DNA of 64,000 nucleotides, taken from assembly GCA_013398955.1 (NCBI GenBank), contig VWPU01012746.1, positions 54,556-118,555 of the forward strand, in the 5' to 3' direction. Source of the stretch: Callaeas wilsoni. Taxonomy: Eukaryota > Chordata > Aves > Passeriformes > Callaeidae. The position numbers and the translations under genes are program-made. Below, piece after piece: positions 34,386-45,673 of this stretch (position 1 is its first letter; each line of letters starts with the position of its first letter). Below the pieces are notes generated by a model. The model saw nothing but the letters and a program-made list of their open reading frames with translations, had not been told where the DNA came from and ran no database searches.

Positions 34386-34805
34386 ATCATAAAATCATGG
34401 AATGGTGTGGGTGGGAAAGGACACTACAGCCCACCCGGTGCCCCCCCTGCCATGGTCAGGGACGCCTCCCCCTGTCCCAGGCTGCTCCAAGCCCCGTCCA
34501 GCCTGGCCTTAGACATTTCCAGGGAGCCATGGGCAGCCACAGCTTCTCTGGGCACCCTGTGCCAGGGCCTCCCCACCCTCACAGGGAACAATTCCTTCCC
34601 AATATCCCATCCATCCCTGCCCTCTGGCACTGGGAAGCCATTCCCCCTCGTCCTGGCCCTCCAGGCCTTTGTCCCAAGTTCCTCTCCAGCTCTCCTGTAG
34701 CCCCTTCAGGTCCTGGAAGGCCACAATTAGGTCACCCCAGAGCATCTCTTCTCCAGGCTGAACAATCCCAACCATCCCAGCCCTTCTACAGCAGCCCAGG
34801 GAGCA
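34386..34805 (-). mobile_element. CR1 LINE, ~420 bp 3' segment
   Basis: It begins 'tcataaaatcatggaatgg' and extends through 'gggcctccccaccctcaca', 'aagccattccccctcgtcc', 'ccaagttcctctccagctc', 'ggtcaccccagagcatctc' and 'ttctccaggctgaacaatcc'. This is one of the longer copies. Open frames over it are not coding. Confidence 0.95.
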
Positions 34806-35734
34806 GCAAAATTCCCACTTCTCCTTATCAATAAAATACATCGAGCAGGGACCCACTGTCCACTGTCATGTTTCCAGTAGAGATTCCTTCTGGGCACACA
34901 GGGTCTGGCTGCAAATCATTAAAATTCAAGATTAATTCCAAAATAGTCTTAATTCTGTCCTTCCTGAGAGCGATCCCAGAACCTGCAGTCAAAGACAACC
35001 TGATGTGACTGGGAGAATTTTTTCTGAGGCCTTGTCTGGAGTGTCTTTGTGAGCTGCCACAAGACACCACAGTTCCATGAAATCCGTGATATTTTGTCTT
35101 TTTCTTCTTAGACTCAGTTCTGCATCACTCTCAAAGTTGTGACAGTCACCACAAAAATGGTGGCATGTTCCTGTCTAAGCTTTACACCTCCAGCTCTTCT
35201 GGAGGCTAAAATTCAGCACTAGAGTTGAGCCCAGCTGAAAAACCAGCTTGGATTTAGGTTCCAAGATGGAAATAACCCGATGTTGGCAAACTGGTATTCC
35301 GGGAGGTAACCATAGAAACGTTCCCAGGGATGGATGGGGGAGATTCAAAGTTGCAGGAAGGCAGGAACGGGCTCTGGATCAGTTTTTGTTCGTCTGAGGC
35401 CATCACCTCGGTGAGGGATTATCGGCTGCATTAAGGAGCTGCCTCCATGCAGCTGCAGGTGATTCCCACATGGATGAGGGCCCCTCTTCCCCAGGAGCAG
35501 CAGGTCCTGTGTGTTCACACGTGCAGGTGCTGCAGCTCACAGTTCCATTTTCAGTCTGTTGTTCCATCATGAAGCGTGAGCACGGGGACTGGAGCGCCCC
35601 AAGCAGGAAACTGGGACCCAGTTGCTGCTGCCCTTGGGAGTCAGTGGTTGGATGTTGTGGAAAAGGCTCCTGCTTCCAAATTTGGGAAGAGCCCAAGGAC
35701 TGCAGGGGAGAACCTCCCAGTCTGACACAGGGCT
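34806..35734. other. Unique sequence, no gene seen
   Basis: About 0.9 kb of unrecognised unique DNA. Confidence 0.4.
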
Positions 35735-36128
35735 GGAGCTCTTCTCCTGAGGAGCAGCTGAGCGAGATGGAGAAGAGAAGCTCCAGGGAGACCTCAGAGC
35801 CCCTTCCAGAGCCTAAAGGGGCTCCAGGAGAGACCTGGGACAAAGGCCTGGAGGGACAGGACACAGGGAATGGCTTCCCACTGCCAGAGGGCAGGGTTAG
35901 ATGGGAGATTGGGAAGGAATTGTTCCCGGGGAGGGTGGGGAGGCCCTGGCACAGGGTGCCCTGAGAAGCTGTGGCTGCCCCTGGATCCCTGGAAGTGTCC
36001 AAGGCCAGGTTGGACGGGGCTTGGAGCAGTCTGGGACAGTGGAAAGTGTCCCTGCCCATGGCAGGGTGGCACTGGATGGGCTTTAAGGTCCCTTCCCACC
36101 CAAATCATTCCATGATTCCATGATTCCA
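35735..36128 (+). mobile_element. CR1 LINE, ~390 bp 3' segment with intact tail
   Basis: 'ctggagctcttctcctgagg', 'gaagctccagggagacctc', 'ggcttcccactgccagagg', 'ggaaggaattgttcccgg', ending with three tandem tail octamers 'ccatgattccatgattccat'. It is well preserved and so probably among the younger insertions here. Confidence 0.96.
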
Positions 36129-36819
36129 TGTCACAGCCCCAATCTAAAGGCCAGCAGGTGCCATCCCCCAACACCCCCAGCAGCTCTCAGCCCTCCCCAG
36201 GCAATCCAGGCCTGGCGACAAACTCCAATTCCCAACACACAGATTTGAACAGTCCCTGCAGGTTTGAACAACTCATTATTGATTGCATCCTTCTGCTTTT
36301 AGAAACTCGAGACCAAACTCTCTTTTTGCCAAAAATATCTGTGCCACTTGTGTGACACAAAAACACCCGGGGACATTTTCCATCCACTTTGCGAGAGCAG
36401 GCACAAGATTTTGGACAAGTCTCTCTATTGACCAACTTCCACACACATGAAAATCCAAATTAAAGCCATCAAACTCAATTGGCTTTGGGAGTGTAGCCCT
36501 GTGCTCCCCACACTTGTTTGGATAACCTCTAATGAATCATTAGGTGGGAATCGGAAGAGCAATCAGGGTTTAATTTGTTTCAGAATACTCCTGCAAGATT
36601 CCATGTTCATTTTAATTATCTTGAAAACCAGGAATCCTTCATGGAAATTTGCTCTGAACTGTTGCTGCTGTGACAGTGAAAATAAAAATAAAAGGAGAAA
36701 TAAACCCATGAACTCAATAAAAACACGGGGATATTGGGATATTTCTCCACTTTATCCTTCCTGCCTGCCACTGGACCTAGGGAATAAGCAAAGCCTGGAT
36801 GGAAAATCCCAGAATCTTC
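36129..36819. other. Unique sequence, partly AT-rich
   Basis: 36440-36720 is AT-leaning and repeat-free ('cctctaatgaatcattagg' is an imperfect palindrome with TAAT cores). It could be conserved noncoding DNA but nothing decisive is visible. Confidence 0.35.
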
Positions 36820-36893
36820 ACAGAATCCTAGAATGGTTTGGCTTGGGAGGGACCTTAAAGCTCATCCAGTTCCAGCCACTGCCATGGGCCTTC
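36820..36893 (-). mobile_element. Short CR1 3' end (about 74 bp)
   Basis: 'cacagaatcctagaatggtt', 'gggagggaccttaaagctca', 'gccatgggcc'. It is strongly 5'-truncated. Confidence 0.9.
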
Positions 36894-37235
36894 GACTGGA
36901 GCAGGAGCAGAGGAGATGAGGCTCAGGAAGGGCTCAGCAATGGAAGAGATCCCATTCCAGAGTTTTCCAGAAGAAAGGATGTGGTTCCAAGGCCTGGACA
37001 TTGTTCCTTATGGACATTCCTCCATGGAAATTACATTTTGTACATCTTCATAACAAAAACATTGCTGTGAGCCCCAGGTACCATCAAATTTCTCTCCCCA
37101 AAAAACTCAACTAACAATACAAAGGACCAAGGCTTTAACTGTCCCATGGAGATTTAACATCTTTGTTTGCTTTTAATTCTACTCTTTATTTAATTCCTGA
37201 TTTAAATTCAGGACTTCTACTTCTCATATACATCT
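36894..37235. other. Unique sequence, no gene seen
   Basis: Nothing recognised. Confidence 0.4.
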
Positions 37236-37505
37236 CGGAATCATGGAATCACTGAGGTTGGAAAAGCTCCCCAAGATCATCGAGTCCAAGCTGTGCCCGA
37301 TGCCCACCTTGTCCCCACCCAGAGCCCTGAGTGCCGCGTCCAGGCCTGCCTTGGACACCTCCAGGGGTGGGGACTCCAAACCTCCCTGGGCAGCCCCTGC
37401 CAAGGCCTGACCGCCCTTTCCATGGAGAAATTCCTCCTGATGTCCAGCCTGAGCCTCTCCTGGAGCATCTTGAGGCCTTTTCCTCCCAGCTGTGCGTGTA
37501 CCCAA
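37236..37505 (-). mobile_element. CR1 fragment, 'ggttggaaaagctcc' subfamily
   Basis: 'cggaatcatggaatcactga', 'ggttggaaaagctccccaag', 'atcatcgagtccaagctg', 'ccttggacacctccagggg', 'ctgatgtccagcctgagcc', 'tcttgaggccttttcctcc'. It resembles the copies at 17515 and 44873. Confidence 0.9.
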
Positions 37506-38524
37506 GGAGTGAGGATTCACAGGGGTGAATCTCACAGGATCAGCCTCACTGGAGCTGGCCCAGCTCGTTGTCACAAACCTGGCTTGCACCAGGAAAAAAA
37601 TTATCTGGGAAAACAAATCTCCAATTTCTAACCCAACCCTGATGTCTTGCTAATGGCACAACACTCAGAGAGACACAGCTGAACCATGGCTGAGTTATTC
37701 GTCTTTTCTTTTCCCTGTGTCAAAGGCTAAAATAAACCCAGAGCAGAATCCAAACCCAAGAAGAACAGCCCCATTTCTCCCTTTCCAACATGCTCCTGTT
37801 AATAAATTTTGGCTGATGATCTATTTGAGGGGGACACGCTCCTGCCCTTTCTTTGTGGTATCTGGACAGCTTCTCTATAAAATTAATAACAAGAATTAAA
37901 TCCCCAGTGAGCTCCAGGCAGTATCTGATCCTTCTCCCTGCCAAGGACAAAGCCCTGCTCCGTGTGGGTTTAACAGGGCTCTGATTACCAGAGCAGAAGA
38001 GAAGAATTGGGTTTTAGCGCAAAGAATTTTGGAGATTTTCAAATATAGTCCCAAAAGGAACCTGAAACCAAACATTGATATTTTCTTCCTGGGTAATTCT
38101 TGAGGGGGAAATTCCAAGCAGCCAATGAAAGGATTTAATTTGGACACAATGCAGCGGGATTTTGATTTGGAAATTGGATAATCAATTACAATATATTATA
38201 TTATAAACATATTGGTCTCTGCAGTCTGGAAGGCAACAGTTGGAAAACAAAATGGGAAAAGTTTCCATCGCAATACCCTGCAGTGATCAAAAATCCTCCA
38301 CTTGCACAGCCAAGACAGCAGGAGGCAGAGGGAAATCCTGGAGGCTTTGGGAGTGGAAGGAGCTCTGGTGACACAGAATTTGTTGGGTCTGATGTAAATC
38401 CCTCCGAAAGCGGTGGTGGCACAAAGCAGAGGGACTGGGGCAGCTCTTGGGTCACGCTCATGGCCAACACTCCAGAGCCAGCTCCTCCACATGGGATCTC
38501 AGCTCACTTCTGTCACTGAGACGT
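37506..38524. other. Unique sequence, no gene seen
   Basis: About 1 kb, AT-leaning in its middle. No transposon or gene recognised. Confidence 0.4.
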
Positions 38525-38750
38525 GGAATCACAGAATCCTGGAAAATCCCGAGCTGGGAGGGACCCAGGAGAGCTGGAGAGGGACTGGGGACAAGGCCCT
38601 GGAGAGACAGGACACGGGGAATGGCTTCCCACTGCCAGAGGGCAGGGAGGGATGGGACATTGGGAAGGAATTCTTCCCTGGGAAGGACCCACCAGGAGCA
38701 CCAAATCCAGCTCCCAGGCCTGCACAGACTCCCCAACGGTCCCACCAGGA
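38525..38750. mobile_element. Composite CR1: minus copy interrupted by plus-strand fragment
   Basis: The outer minus-strand CR1 ('tggaatcacagaatcctgg' to 'gagctgggagggaccca' on the left; 'ggacccaccaggagc' to 'ctgcacagactccccaac' on the right) is split by about 107 bp of plus-strand CR1 interior ('gctggagagggactgggg' to 'ggaattcttccctggga'). The 7-mer 'ggaccca' occurs at 38571-38577 and again at 38685-38691, flanking the insert like a target-site duplication. The insert lacks a CR1 3' terminus, so ordinary target-primed insertion does not explain it. Confidence 0.82.
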
Positions 38751-40501
38751 CCTGATGGAATCGCACCTGAGACTTGACGGAGAACTCGAAACACTGTCAA
38801 CACCAAGGCCCATCTTCCCATTCCCCGATCTCCATGTGAGAACAGAGGGGAGGAAAACACAACTTCCTCCCTGTACTTGGAGCATCTCATGGTGACCACA
38901 GCTCAGGACTCAGTCTGAGCGCTTCAAGTTTGTTTTTACAAGTAAAAAAAAGAAGGAAAAAAGGAAACAAAGAGAAAGAACCAACTGAGGGCTTCGCGTG
39001 AATCTTTGTGCTCAATAACCCCTCCTGCCCTTTCTCCAGGTGTTTCTTTAGGCACAGATGGAACTCCCTGATCCTTCCAGACATCAAGGACAAGAGTTGT
39101 GCAATTCAGCCTTATTTTGAGGGAAAAAACACCAAGTGAAATGAAATTTTGAATGGAAAAAACCCAAACCATTCCACTGAGTCTGGTCTGTAGCTGCTGT
39201 CACATCACCCTGTTCACTGGCTGCCCATTTTCAGTGGACAGTCTCAGGAATTCCCATTCCCACTCCATTCTGGCATTTAGGAGTTGCTCCCATATCTCCG
39301 TTCCAGCTGATCCAGCCCAGACCCCCTTGTCCATCCTGGAGGCCATTCCAGGTCTCTGTCCCTCTTGTTGCCTTTCTCTGCTCAAACTTCTCTTTTCCAG
39401 CCTGTTCCTGCTTTTCCAGCACAGGGGTCAGGAGTGCACGCTGGAGGAGCAGGAACACCTGGTTCCTCTCCATCCCTTCCTCCGAGCACCACCTAAAGCC
39501 TCTGTGGCACCACCGAGCCTGAACGTGCAGAGGAATCCTCGGAGTCGCTCCAGGATTTCCCTCCTGAGCCCGAACAGCCACTCCAGAGCACACCTTGGGA
39601 AGTGGTTGGTTTTGCTTGGCAGTATTGCATTTCCTTGGAATTTCCTGACTGGATCGTGGAGCATCCCGAGCTCCTGCAGCATCCCTTTGCCATCAGCTGC
39701 CATTTCCCCCTCCGAGGTGGGAATGACACGGGAAGAGCCCATTTTGCTCAGGAGATTGGATTTCTCCTTCCAGCTGAACTGAGGGAAGGAGACGAGGATG
39801 AGTTTACTCATCCTAGGGGGAAAAAACCGCAGCAGAAAATTAAAAGTTCTGGAGAACAATTTTCCTAATTAACTCCCAGACTCCAAGCCCCAAACCCAGT
39901 GTATTTATTAATCTCATGACTCAGAAATGCATTTTTCTATACGGGGCTCATCTGTCTTGTACTTTAACTGCTGTTCTGTGTCCATCTTCAGGAACATTGC
40001 CTGAAAAATACTGGATATATAAAAGAATGGATAGATGAAACTGACGCCATCTAAAGAAACTCCTGGATTTTACTGTTTTCCCTAAATTTTTGTCACATTG
40101 AGGAATGCAAGGAGCTTCCCAGAACACAGAGGGCAATAACACTGAGCAACTCAGAGATGCTGCATAATAACCTGGAATATTAAAATTAATTGCTTAATTG
40201 AAAGGACTTGGGTGAATTAGTACAGCAATACAACCTCCAAAGTGGAGATAGTGCTTTAAAGTTCACTATTTATTATTTTATTTTATTTTATGTATTTTTT
40301 TTACAATAGAAAACAGAAAGGCTCCTTGAACACTCCAGATACCTCAGTCTATAGATCCACATAATTCCAATTGATTCCATCAAATCACGTGTCACACTTC
40401 CTGAATCAGCGCATACAGGGATTGCTTATCAACAGGACCTGACCTGGAAAATGCAGGGAAGTGGAAATGTTAAATTCATTGGGATAAAGGTTCCAAGAGA
40501 A
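38751..40501. other. Unique sequence, no gene seen
   Basis: About 1.75 kb. Purine-rich near 38940-38985 and AT-rich near 39890-40320, including a 'ttattttattttattttatg' patch at about 40270. A frame of ~209 codons at 39153-39782 shows no recognisable domain. Confidence 0.42.
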
Positions 40502-40945
40502 AAAGGTTCTCTTTTCTTTTCTTTTCTTTTCTCTTCTTTTCTTTTCTTTTCTTTCCTTTTCTTTTCTTTTCTTTGCTTTTCTTTTCTCTTTTCTTTCCTT
40601 TTCTTTTCTTTTCTTTGCTTTTCTTTTCTCTTTTCTTTCCTTTTCTTTTCTTTTCTTTGCTTTTCTTTTCTCTTTTCTTTCCTTTTCTTTTCTTTTCTTT
40701 GCTTTTCTTTTCTCTTTTCTTTCCTTTTCTTTTCTTTTCTTTGCTTTTCTTTTCTCTTTTCTTTCCTTTTCTTTTCTTTTCTTTGCTTTTCTTTTCTCTT
40801 TTCTTTCCTTTTCTTTTCTTTTCTTTGCTTTTCTTTTCTCTTTTCTTTCCTTTTCTTTTCTTTTCTTTGCTTTTCTTTTCTCTTTTCTTTCCTTTTCTTT
40901 TCTTTTCTTTTCTCTTTTCTTTTCTTTTCTTTTTCTTCCCTTCCC
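40502..40945. repeat. Polypyrimidine array with 42-bp higher-order period
   Basis: On + it is almost pure C/T, built from 'cttttcttttctttt'. A single G in 'ctttgctttt' recurs exactly every 42 bp (40571, 40613, 40655, 40697, 40739, 40781, 40823, 40865). The minus strand is all-purine and reads as a Lys/Glu/Arg-rich frame that is not a gene. The mirror-like polypurine tract could adopt triplex (H-DNA) structure. Confidence 0.96.
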
Positions 40946-41874
40946 TTCCCTGCTGTCCCTCTGCCTGGTTTCACTCCATGGATTCTCCATGCCTTAGGAG
41001 GAATCCCATGTAGGCTGCTCTTCCTTCATCCACCAGGGTTCCTGTGAGGTTTGAGGTCACTGTCCCAGGTGTAATTCCTGTAGAAATCCAGCTTCCTTAG
41101 GAATTTCCTATGCCTGTATCCTTTTTGGGACAATCCTGGCACGGATAACAGGAATACCTCAATTAGGGATGCACCAAACACATTTTTGTGTCCCTGGAAA
41201 CCCATCTCAAATATGAAGCGGTTGAAGAGTCATCCAAAGAGGGGCTGGGTGGGACCTTCTGACCTCCAGAGGTTCAGCAGATGATGCTCCTAAAGCCCCA
41301 CCTGCCCTGGATCCCTGTGCAGATGGGAAGAGGAGATCCAGTGAGCTGCAGTGGGGACAAGACAGAAATTTGGAAAATTTTTGCTCTCTCAGGGGAGGAT
41401 CTTGAAATTCCTGGAAGAAGATCCTGAGGAGGCTGGAGACCTGAGCGTGAGGAGCTCTCAAGCCTCCTGTTTGCCAGCAGCTTTCAGGCCGTGCTTGGAA
41501 GGCACTTCCAAAACAAAAAAATATAAGAATGCGGAAGGCTTAACGTGACTTTCCTGATTATCCTTTGGGAAGGAACAGGTCCAAAGGAAAGCTGGCTGTG
41601 AAAGCCCCACGGTGCCTCCAGCCTCTCCCCACCGACCTCCTGCGAGAAGTTCCTCCCCTGCTCCTCTCACTGCGTACCCACCACTCCTTCCTGGATAAAT
41701 CCTGATGGCCCTAAAAATATTTATTCTAAATGCCCAAATCCTTCCTGTGGATCCCATTCCCTTGGGAATCCTGAAGCTGGGAGTTTAATTAACCAGCACC
41801 TCATTAGTGTGTCCTCCCCACCAGACACTGCTCAGCCTCGGAACCACGGATCTGACCACCAACTCCAATCTGGA
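40946..41874. other. Unique sequence, no gene seen
   Basis: Nothing recognised over about 0.9 kb. Confidence 0.4.
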
Positions 41875-42310
41875 CAGACTCCACAGGTTAATTGCTTTAT
41901 TTAAAGCAAATTTATTTAAATTGCGGCATTTCCAATTAATTCAGCTCAGATTCCAACTCCTTCAACTCAAACCCATGGCATGGCAGACTTTCTTTCGGAG
42001 AGCAAAATCACTCATCCCCTGCCTTTAGGGATAAAAGTTTGGGGTCATTGCATTTTGCCTCCGTCCACTGGGATAACCCAGCACATCTGAAATCCACTAT
42101 TTCATCACAAACACGCAAGGAAATGTGCAATTATTGTCTGGAGCATTCCAGGATTCTGTTACAAACTGCAGATCTCCTTGTCATGACCAGCTCTTCCCAT
42201 AGGCACCTTTTTTTTTTGTGGGAAGCTTTGAACCCATTAGCATAATAAGCTGTTCCTCAAATCCTGATTGCTAATTAAAGCCATATATTATTGTCAGCCC
42301 CCCCATTGCT
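41875..42310. promoter_or_regulatory. Candidate conserved noncoding element
   Basis: AT-rich, repeat-free, with 'caggttaattgctttattta', 'tttccaattaattcagctc', 'gaacccattagcataataag' and 'attgctaattaaagcc'. Several ATTA/TAAT cores sit in a non-simple sequence. Inferred enhancer-like; no alignment was possible. Confidence 0.33.
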
Positions 42311-42948
42311 GTGTGGGCTCAGTTTTCCCTCATTAAAGTGTAATAAATGCTCCTTTTTTTCCTTTCTCTTTGTTTCCCTTTTTCCATCTTTTTTTAACTT
42401 GCAAAAACAAACTCAAGGCAAACTTACATAAAACTGGATTAGTTCTTTCCCTGATTTCTGGAGGGAAACTCTACAGCCTATTCAGCATATTTTCCATGTG
42501 TTTTCCACAAATAAAGGACTGTATTGACTCCCAAAGATATCACACAGCTCCGGAGCTAATTAAAAGTCAGGCTCTGTGCAATTGCCACAGCACAAAAAAG
42601 AAAAAAAATCACAGATTTTCCTTTGAAACTCAACCCCGGAGTTACTCCGTACAAATACTAAGTGAGGAAGTCGATTCTAGAAAAAAAAACCAAAAAGCCA
42701 GGGAATGACGGTTCTTCTCAGCACAGAGGGGTTTAAATAGCTCAGGAGTCCCATGAGGGTTCCATGACCCAAAATTAGGAGACAAAAGGTGATGTGGGAT
42801 GTTAGATTGGAACCCAGCTGGGAGAGGCTGAGCAGCCTCTTCCCACAGAGGAAATACAAGCAGAAATATCCATGAGATTCCCAAGGAGTGAGAAAAAAAC
42901 AAGGAGAAGCCGTGAAGGGAAGGAGAACAAAGTAAATCCGCAAATAAA
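42311..42948. other. Unique sequence, no gene seen
   Basis: Short T and A homopolymers near 42352, 42390 and 42600. No gene or transposon recognised. Confidence 0.4.
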
Positions 42949-43003
42949 AGGTTGAACTTGGTGATCCGGGAGGTCTTTTCCAGCCTTAATGATTCCGTGA
43001 ACC
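42949..43003 (+). mobile_element. CR1-type 3' tail (short)
   Basis: 'aggttgaacttggtgatccg', 'ggaggtcttttccagcctt', 'aatgattccgtgaac'. This is the tail of the 'ggacttgatgatc...gaggtcttttccaacc' subfamily. With only about 55 bp it could be from either a CR1 or a SINE that shares the tail. Confidence 0.75.
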
Positions 43004-43174
43004 CATGGCTGGAGAGGCTGGAAGGATTCTCCACCCCTAAAGTTGGATGTCTACCCCATGGATGGATTCCAGAGCATGCCACGAGTTGTCTTTAAACATT
43101 CCGGATCTTCCCGGAGAGGGAATCACCCCTTTGTGGGAGAACACATTGTGTTGGGATACAAACCCACCTGGAAC

Positions 43175-43316
43175 TGGCTCCGTGGGTCAGAGCAGGGTGC
43201 TGATAACACCAAGATCGTGGATTTGATCTCTGTTCAAAAACCATTCACTTTAGAGCTGGACTTGATGATCCTTGTGGGCCCCTTCCTACTCAAATATTCT
43301 GGGATTCCGTGTGAAA
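43175..43316 (+). mobile_element. tRNA-Ile-derived SINE with CR1-like tail (TguSINE1-like)
   Basis: The head (43175-43246) follows a tRNA-Ile: a degenerate A box 'tggctccgtggg' at 43175-43186, then 'gagcagggtgctgataacacc' around the anticodon position (43202-43204, GAT here), then a degenerate B box 'ggatttgatct' at 43219-43229. The tail (about 43255-43316) is CR1-like: 'ggacttgatgatccttgtgg', 'gccccttcctactc', 'ttctgggattccgtg'. A tRNA head plus a CR1 3' end fits the songbird SINE known as TguSINE1, mobilised by CR1 machinery. The promoter boxes are damaged, so this is a dead copy. Confidence 0.82.
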
Positions 43317-43329
43317 TTTAATCCTTGCA

Positions 43330-43592
43330 GAAGAGTCTGAGCCTGCCAGAGGGCAGGGGTGGATGGGATATTGGGAAGGAATTGTTCCCTGGGAGGGTGG
43401 GGAGGCCCTGGCACAGGGTGCCCAGAGAAGCTGTGGCTGCCCCTGGATCCCTGGAAGTGTCCAAGGCCAGGCTGGATGGGGCTTGGAGCAGCCTGGGATG
43501 GTACAAGCTGTCCCTGCCCATGGCAGGGGTGGCACTGGATGGGCTTTAAGATCCTTCTCATCCCAACCCAGTCTGTGATTCTACCATTCCAA
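43330..43592 (+). mobile_element. CR1 LINE, ~260 bp 3' segment
   Basis: 'gcctgccagagggcaggggt', 'ggaattgttccctgggagg', 'gaagctgtggctgccc', 'cttggagcagcctgggatgg', 'aagatccttctcatcccaac', 'gtctgtgattctacc'. It lies just 13 bp or so after the SINE. Confidence 0.94.
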
Positions 43593-44379
43593 CACAGAAT
43601 TGCAGGAGTCACATCCAAATGTTTAAATCCCGGAATGCTGAAGGTCAGCTCAGGGCTGAGGAGAGGCCACGGCCCAGGCTGTCCCTGCCTCCTCCCATGG
43701 AAGGAGTATGTGGGATAGGATCAGCTCCGTGTTTTCCCAGCTCCTGCTTCTTACTTTCCTTCATGGAAAATAGCAGTTTCCAGAGAAAGGAACATCCCAA
43801 CCAAAACAAACTGGGATTTGGGATTTTCTCTGTGATCTTTGGGAAACAGTCTTCCATGGCAGAGCAGGAATCAAGGGAGAGACTTTTTCTCTCCTGGGAA
43901 TAAACACTCATCCCGTTCACTGCAGTGCTCCCCCAGCATTGATACAACTTTCTCTGAAAGCCAGGATCCCATTGAAGGCCTTCAGCCAGGAAGGTCCCTC
44001 TTCCTGCCAGGTTGGATACAGGAGAGGGTTAAAAGTGGAAGAGTGGCAAGAAGGGTGTAGATTCCAAGTGACCTGGCAGATGGGAATGTCAAGGCCTGGA
44101 AAACAAGTGTGGGAAACCCATCTCTTATCCCCATTGCTCTGTTCTGGGAAGTAGAACCTCTGTGTAGGGTAAGGGAGGTGTTTGGAAAGACTTGGAGGAA
44201 AACTCTTCCTCTCCAGTGGCCTAAAAACTCCATAACCATGCTGTGGGATCCCAAAAAACCCTAGGGACTTTTACAAGTCCAGGAATGTGGGGGAAAACAC
44301 AGGAATTGTGCAAAAAGCCCAAAAGAAAAATTCCCCCTGAGAAGTGCCTGCAGTGCAGTGTTTCCATTTCACTCCCTCA
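43593..44379. other. Unique sequence, no gene seen
   Basis: Nothing recognised. Confidence 0.4.
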
Positions 44380-44540
44380 CCTCCCCAAATTAAATTAATT
44401 AAAAAGTATTAGCTGGAGTTATTAATCTTTCTGTAATTGCTATCTCAATAATAAGAAATTGATTAATGATTGCATTAGGAATTATAATAATAATTATTAA
44501 AATTTATGCTGGCCAGTAATTACCAAACGCCTGCTAATGG
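44380..44540. promoter_or_regulatory. Candidate conserved noncoding element, very ATTA-rich
   Basis: 'taaattaattaaaaagtat', 'gagttattaatctttctgta', 'gaaattgattaatgattgc' and 'tgctggccagtaattacc'. The repeated but non-tandem ATTA/TAAT motifs may be homeodomain sites, or simply AT-rich DNA. Confidence 0.28.
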
Positions 44541-44872
44541 GTGGAATGGAATCATTGAGCTTTCCCTTGGAGAAGTCAGAAAAGTGAGAGGAAACACAAA
44601 GTTTTTGGGCGCTGTGGGACTGAATCCTGATGAGAATCATTCCAAGCCTCTCCTGACCTCGGTGCTGAGGTTCCTGCAGGGAATGGTGGGATATATGGGG
44701 TTTTCCCAGAGTCCTGTGACACAGGAGACAAAATTCCTGCTACTGGATCATCACAGAGACCCCCCTGGTGCCCTCCAGACTCCTGGAGTTCAGCAAATTC
44801 CTAAATTAAGGCATTTCTCAGAAGAGGGCTCAGCTGGCCTTGGCAGTCATTTGGTGAAATGCAGAGGAAATC
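44541..44872. other. Unique sequence, no gene seen
   Basis: Nothing recognised. Confidence 0.4.
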
Positions 44873-45322
44873 ATGGAATTATGGAATCGTTACGTTTGGA
44901 AAAGCCCTTTAAGGCATTGAGTCCAACCATCACCACAGCACCGCCATGGGCACCACTGACCCCCGTCCCCAAGGGCCACATCCACAGGTTTTTGAGCACT
45001 TCCATGGATTAGGATCCACCAGTACCCTGGGCAGCTGTGCCAGGGCTGGACAGCCCTTTCCATGAAGGAATGTTCCCAATATCCAGCCTGAGCCTCCCCG
45101 GCCCAGCCTGAGGCCGTTCCCTCTCCTCCTGTCCCTGTTCCCTGGAAGCACATCCCGACCCCCCCGGCTGCCCCCTCCTGGCAGGGAGTTGTGCAGAGCC
45201 ACAAGGTCCCCCCTGAGCCTCCTTTTCTCCAGGCTGAGCCCCTTTCCCAGCTCCCTCAGCCGCTCCTGGGGCTCCAGCCCCTTCCCAGCTCCGTTCCCTT
45301 CCCTGGACACGCTCCAGCACCT
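44873..45322 (-). mobile_element. CR1 LINE, ~450 bp, 'ccaaccatcacc' subfamily
   Basis: 'tggaattatggaatcgttac', 'ttggaaaagccctttaagg', 'gagtccaaccatcaccac', 'ccaagggccacatccacagg', 'ccagcctgagcctccccgg', 'ttctccaggctgagcccct', 'ctggacacgctccagcacc'. This is the longest copy of this subfamily in the window. Confidence 0.93.
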
Positions 45323-45605
45323 AAATCAGGCAATTAATAAACTTCAATCAGACAATTAATGAATGAATACATTTGAGGCCACGCTCTAGGCGTGTTCAGG
45401 ACTTCCACGTGTGGCAAAGCCTCCCGGGTTGGGGGGCCTTGCTGTGGGGAGGATCTTTTTGGAGATTTTAAGAAAATGAGAAATGAACTTATTTTATTTC
45501 ACTAACAACAGCTACAAATGGTCCCAAAGAGAGAGGAACCAGGGGCTGTGGACTTTGTCTTCTGCTCCCACCAAGATCTGCACTGGAACATCTCCTTCCA
45601 CCCTA
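45323..45605. other. Unique sequence, no gene seen
   Basis: Nothing recognised. Confidence 0.4.
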
Positions 45606-45673
45606 AATGGACAACTTCCACTATCCCAGGTTGCTCCAAGCCCCATCCAACGTGGCCTTGGACACTTCCAGGC
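45606..45673 (-). mobile_element. Internal CR1 fragment
   Basis: 'tggacaacttccactatccc', 'aggttgctccaagcccc', 'ggccttggacacttccagg'. It lacks both the terminal octamers and the 5' part. Confidence 0.85.

Noticed and set aside
35403..36059. 218-codon minus-strand frame and similar frames over other CR1 copies
   Set aside because: They lie on the CR1 3' region in antisense or non-coding phase. The same peptide fragments recur at every copy.
40406..40990. Lys/Glu/Arg-rich minus-strand frame of ~194 codons and Phe/Leu-rich + frames
   Set aside because: They are translations of the C/T array with a 42-bp period. Low-complexity artefacts.
43175..43246. Functional tRNA-Ile gene
   Set aside because: Both internal promoter boxes are degenerate, the acceptor stem does not pair convincingly, and a CR1-like tail follows. 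It is a SINE head, not a tRNA gene.
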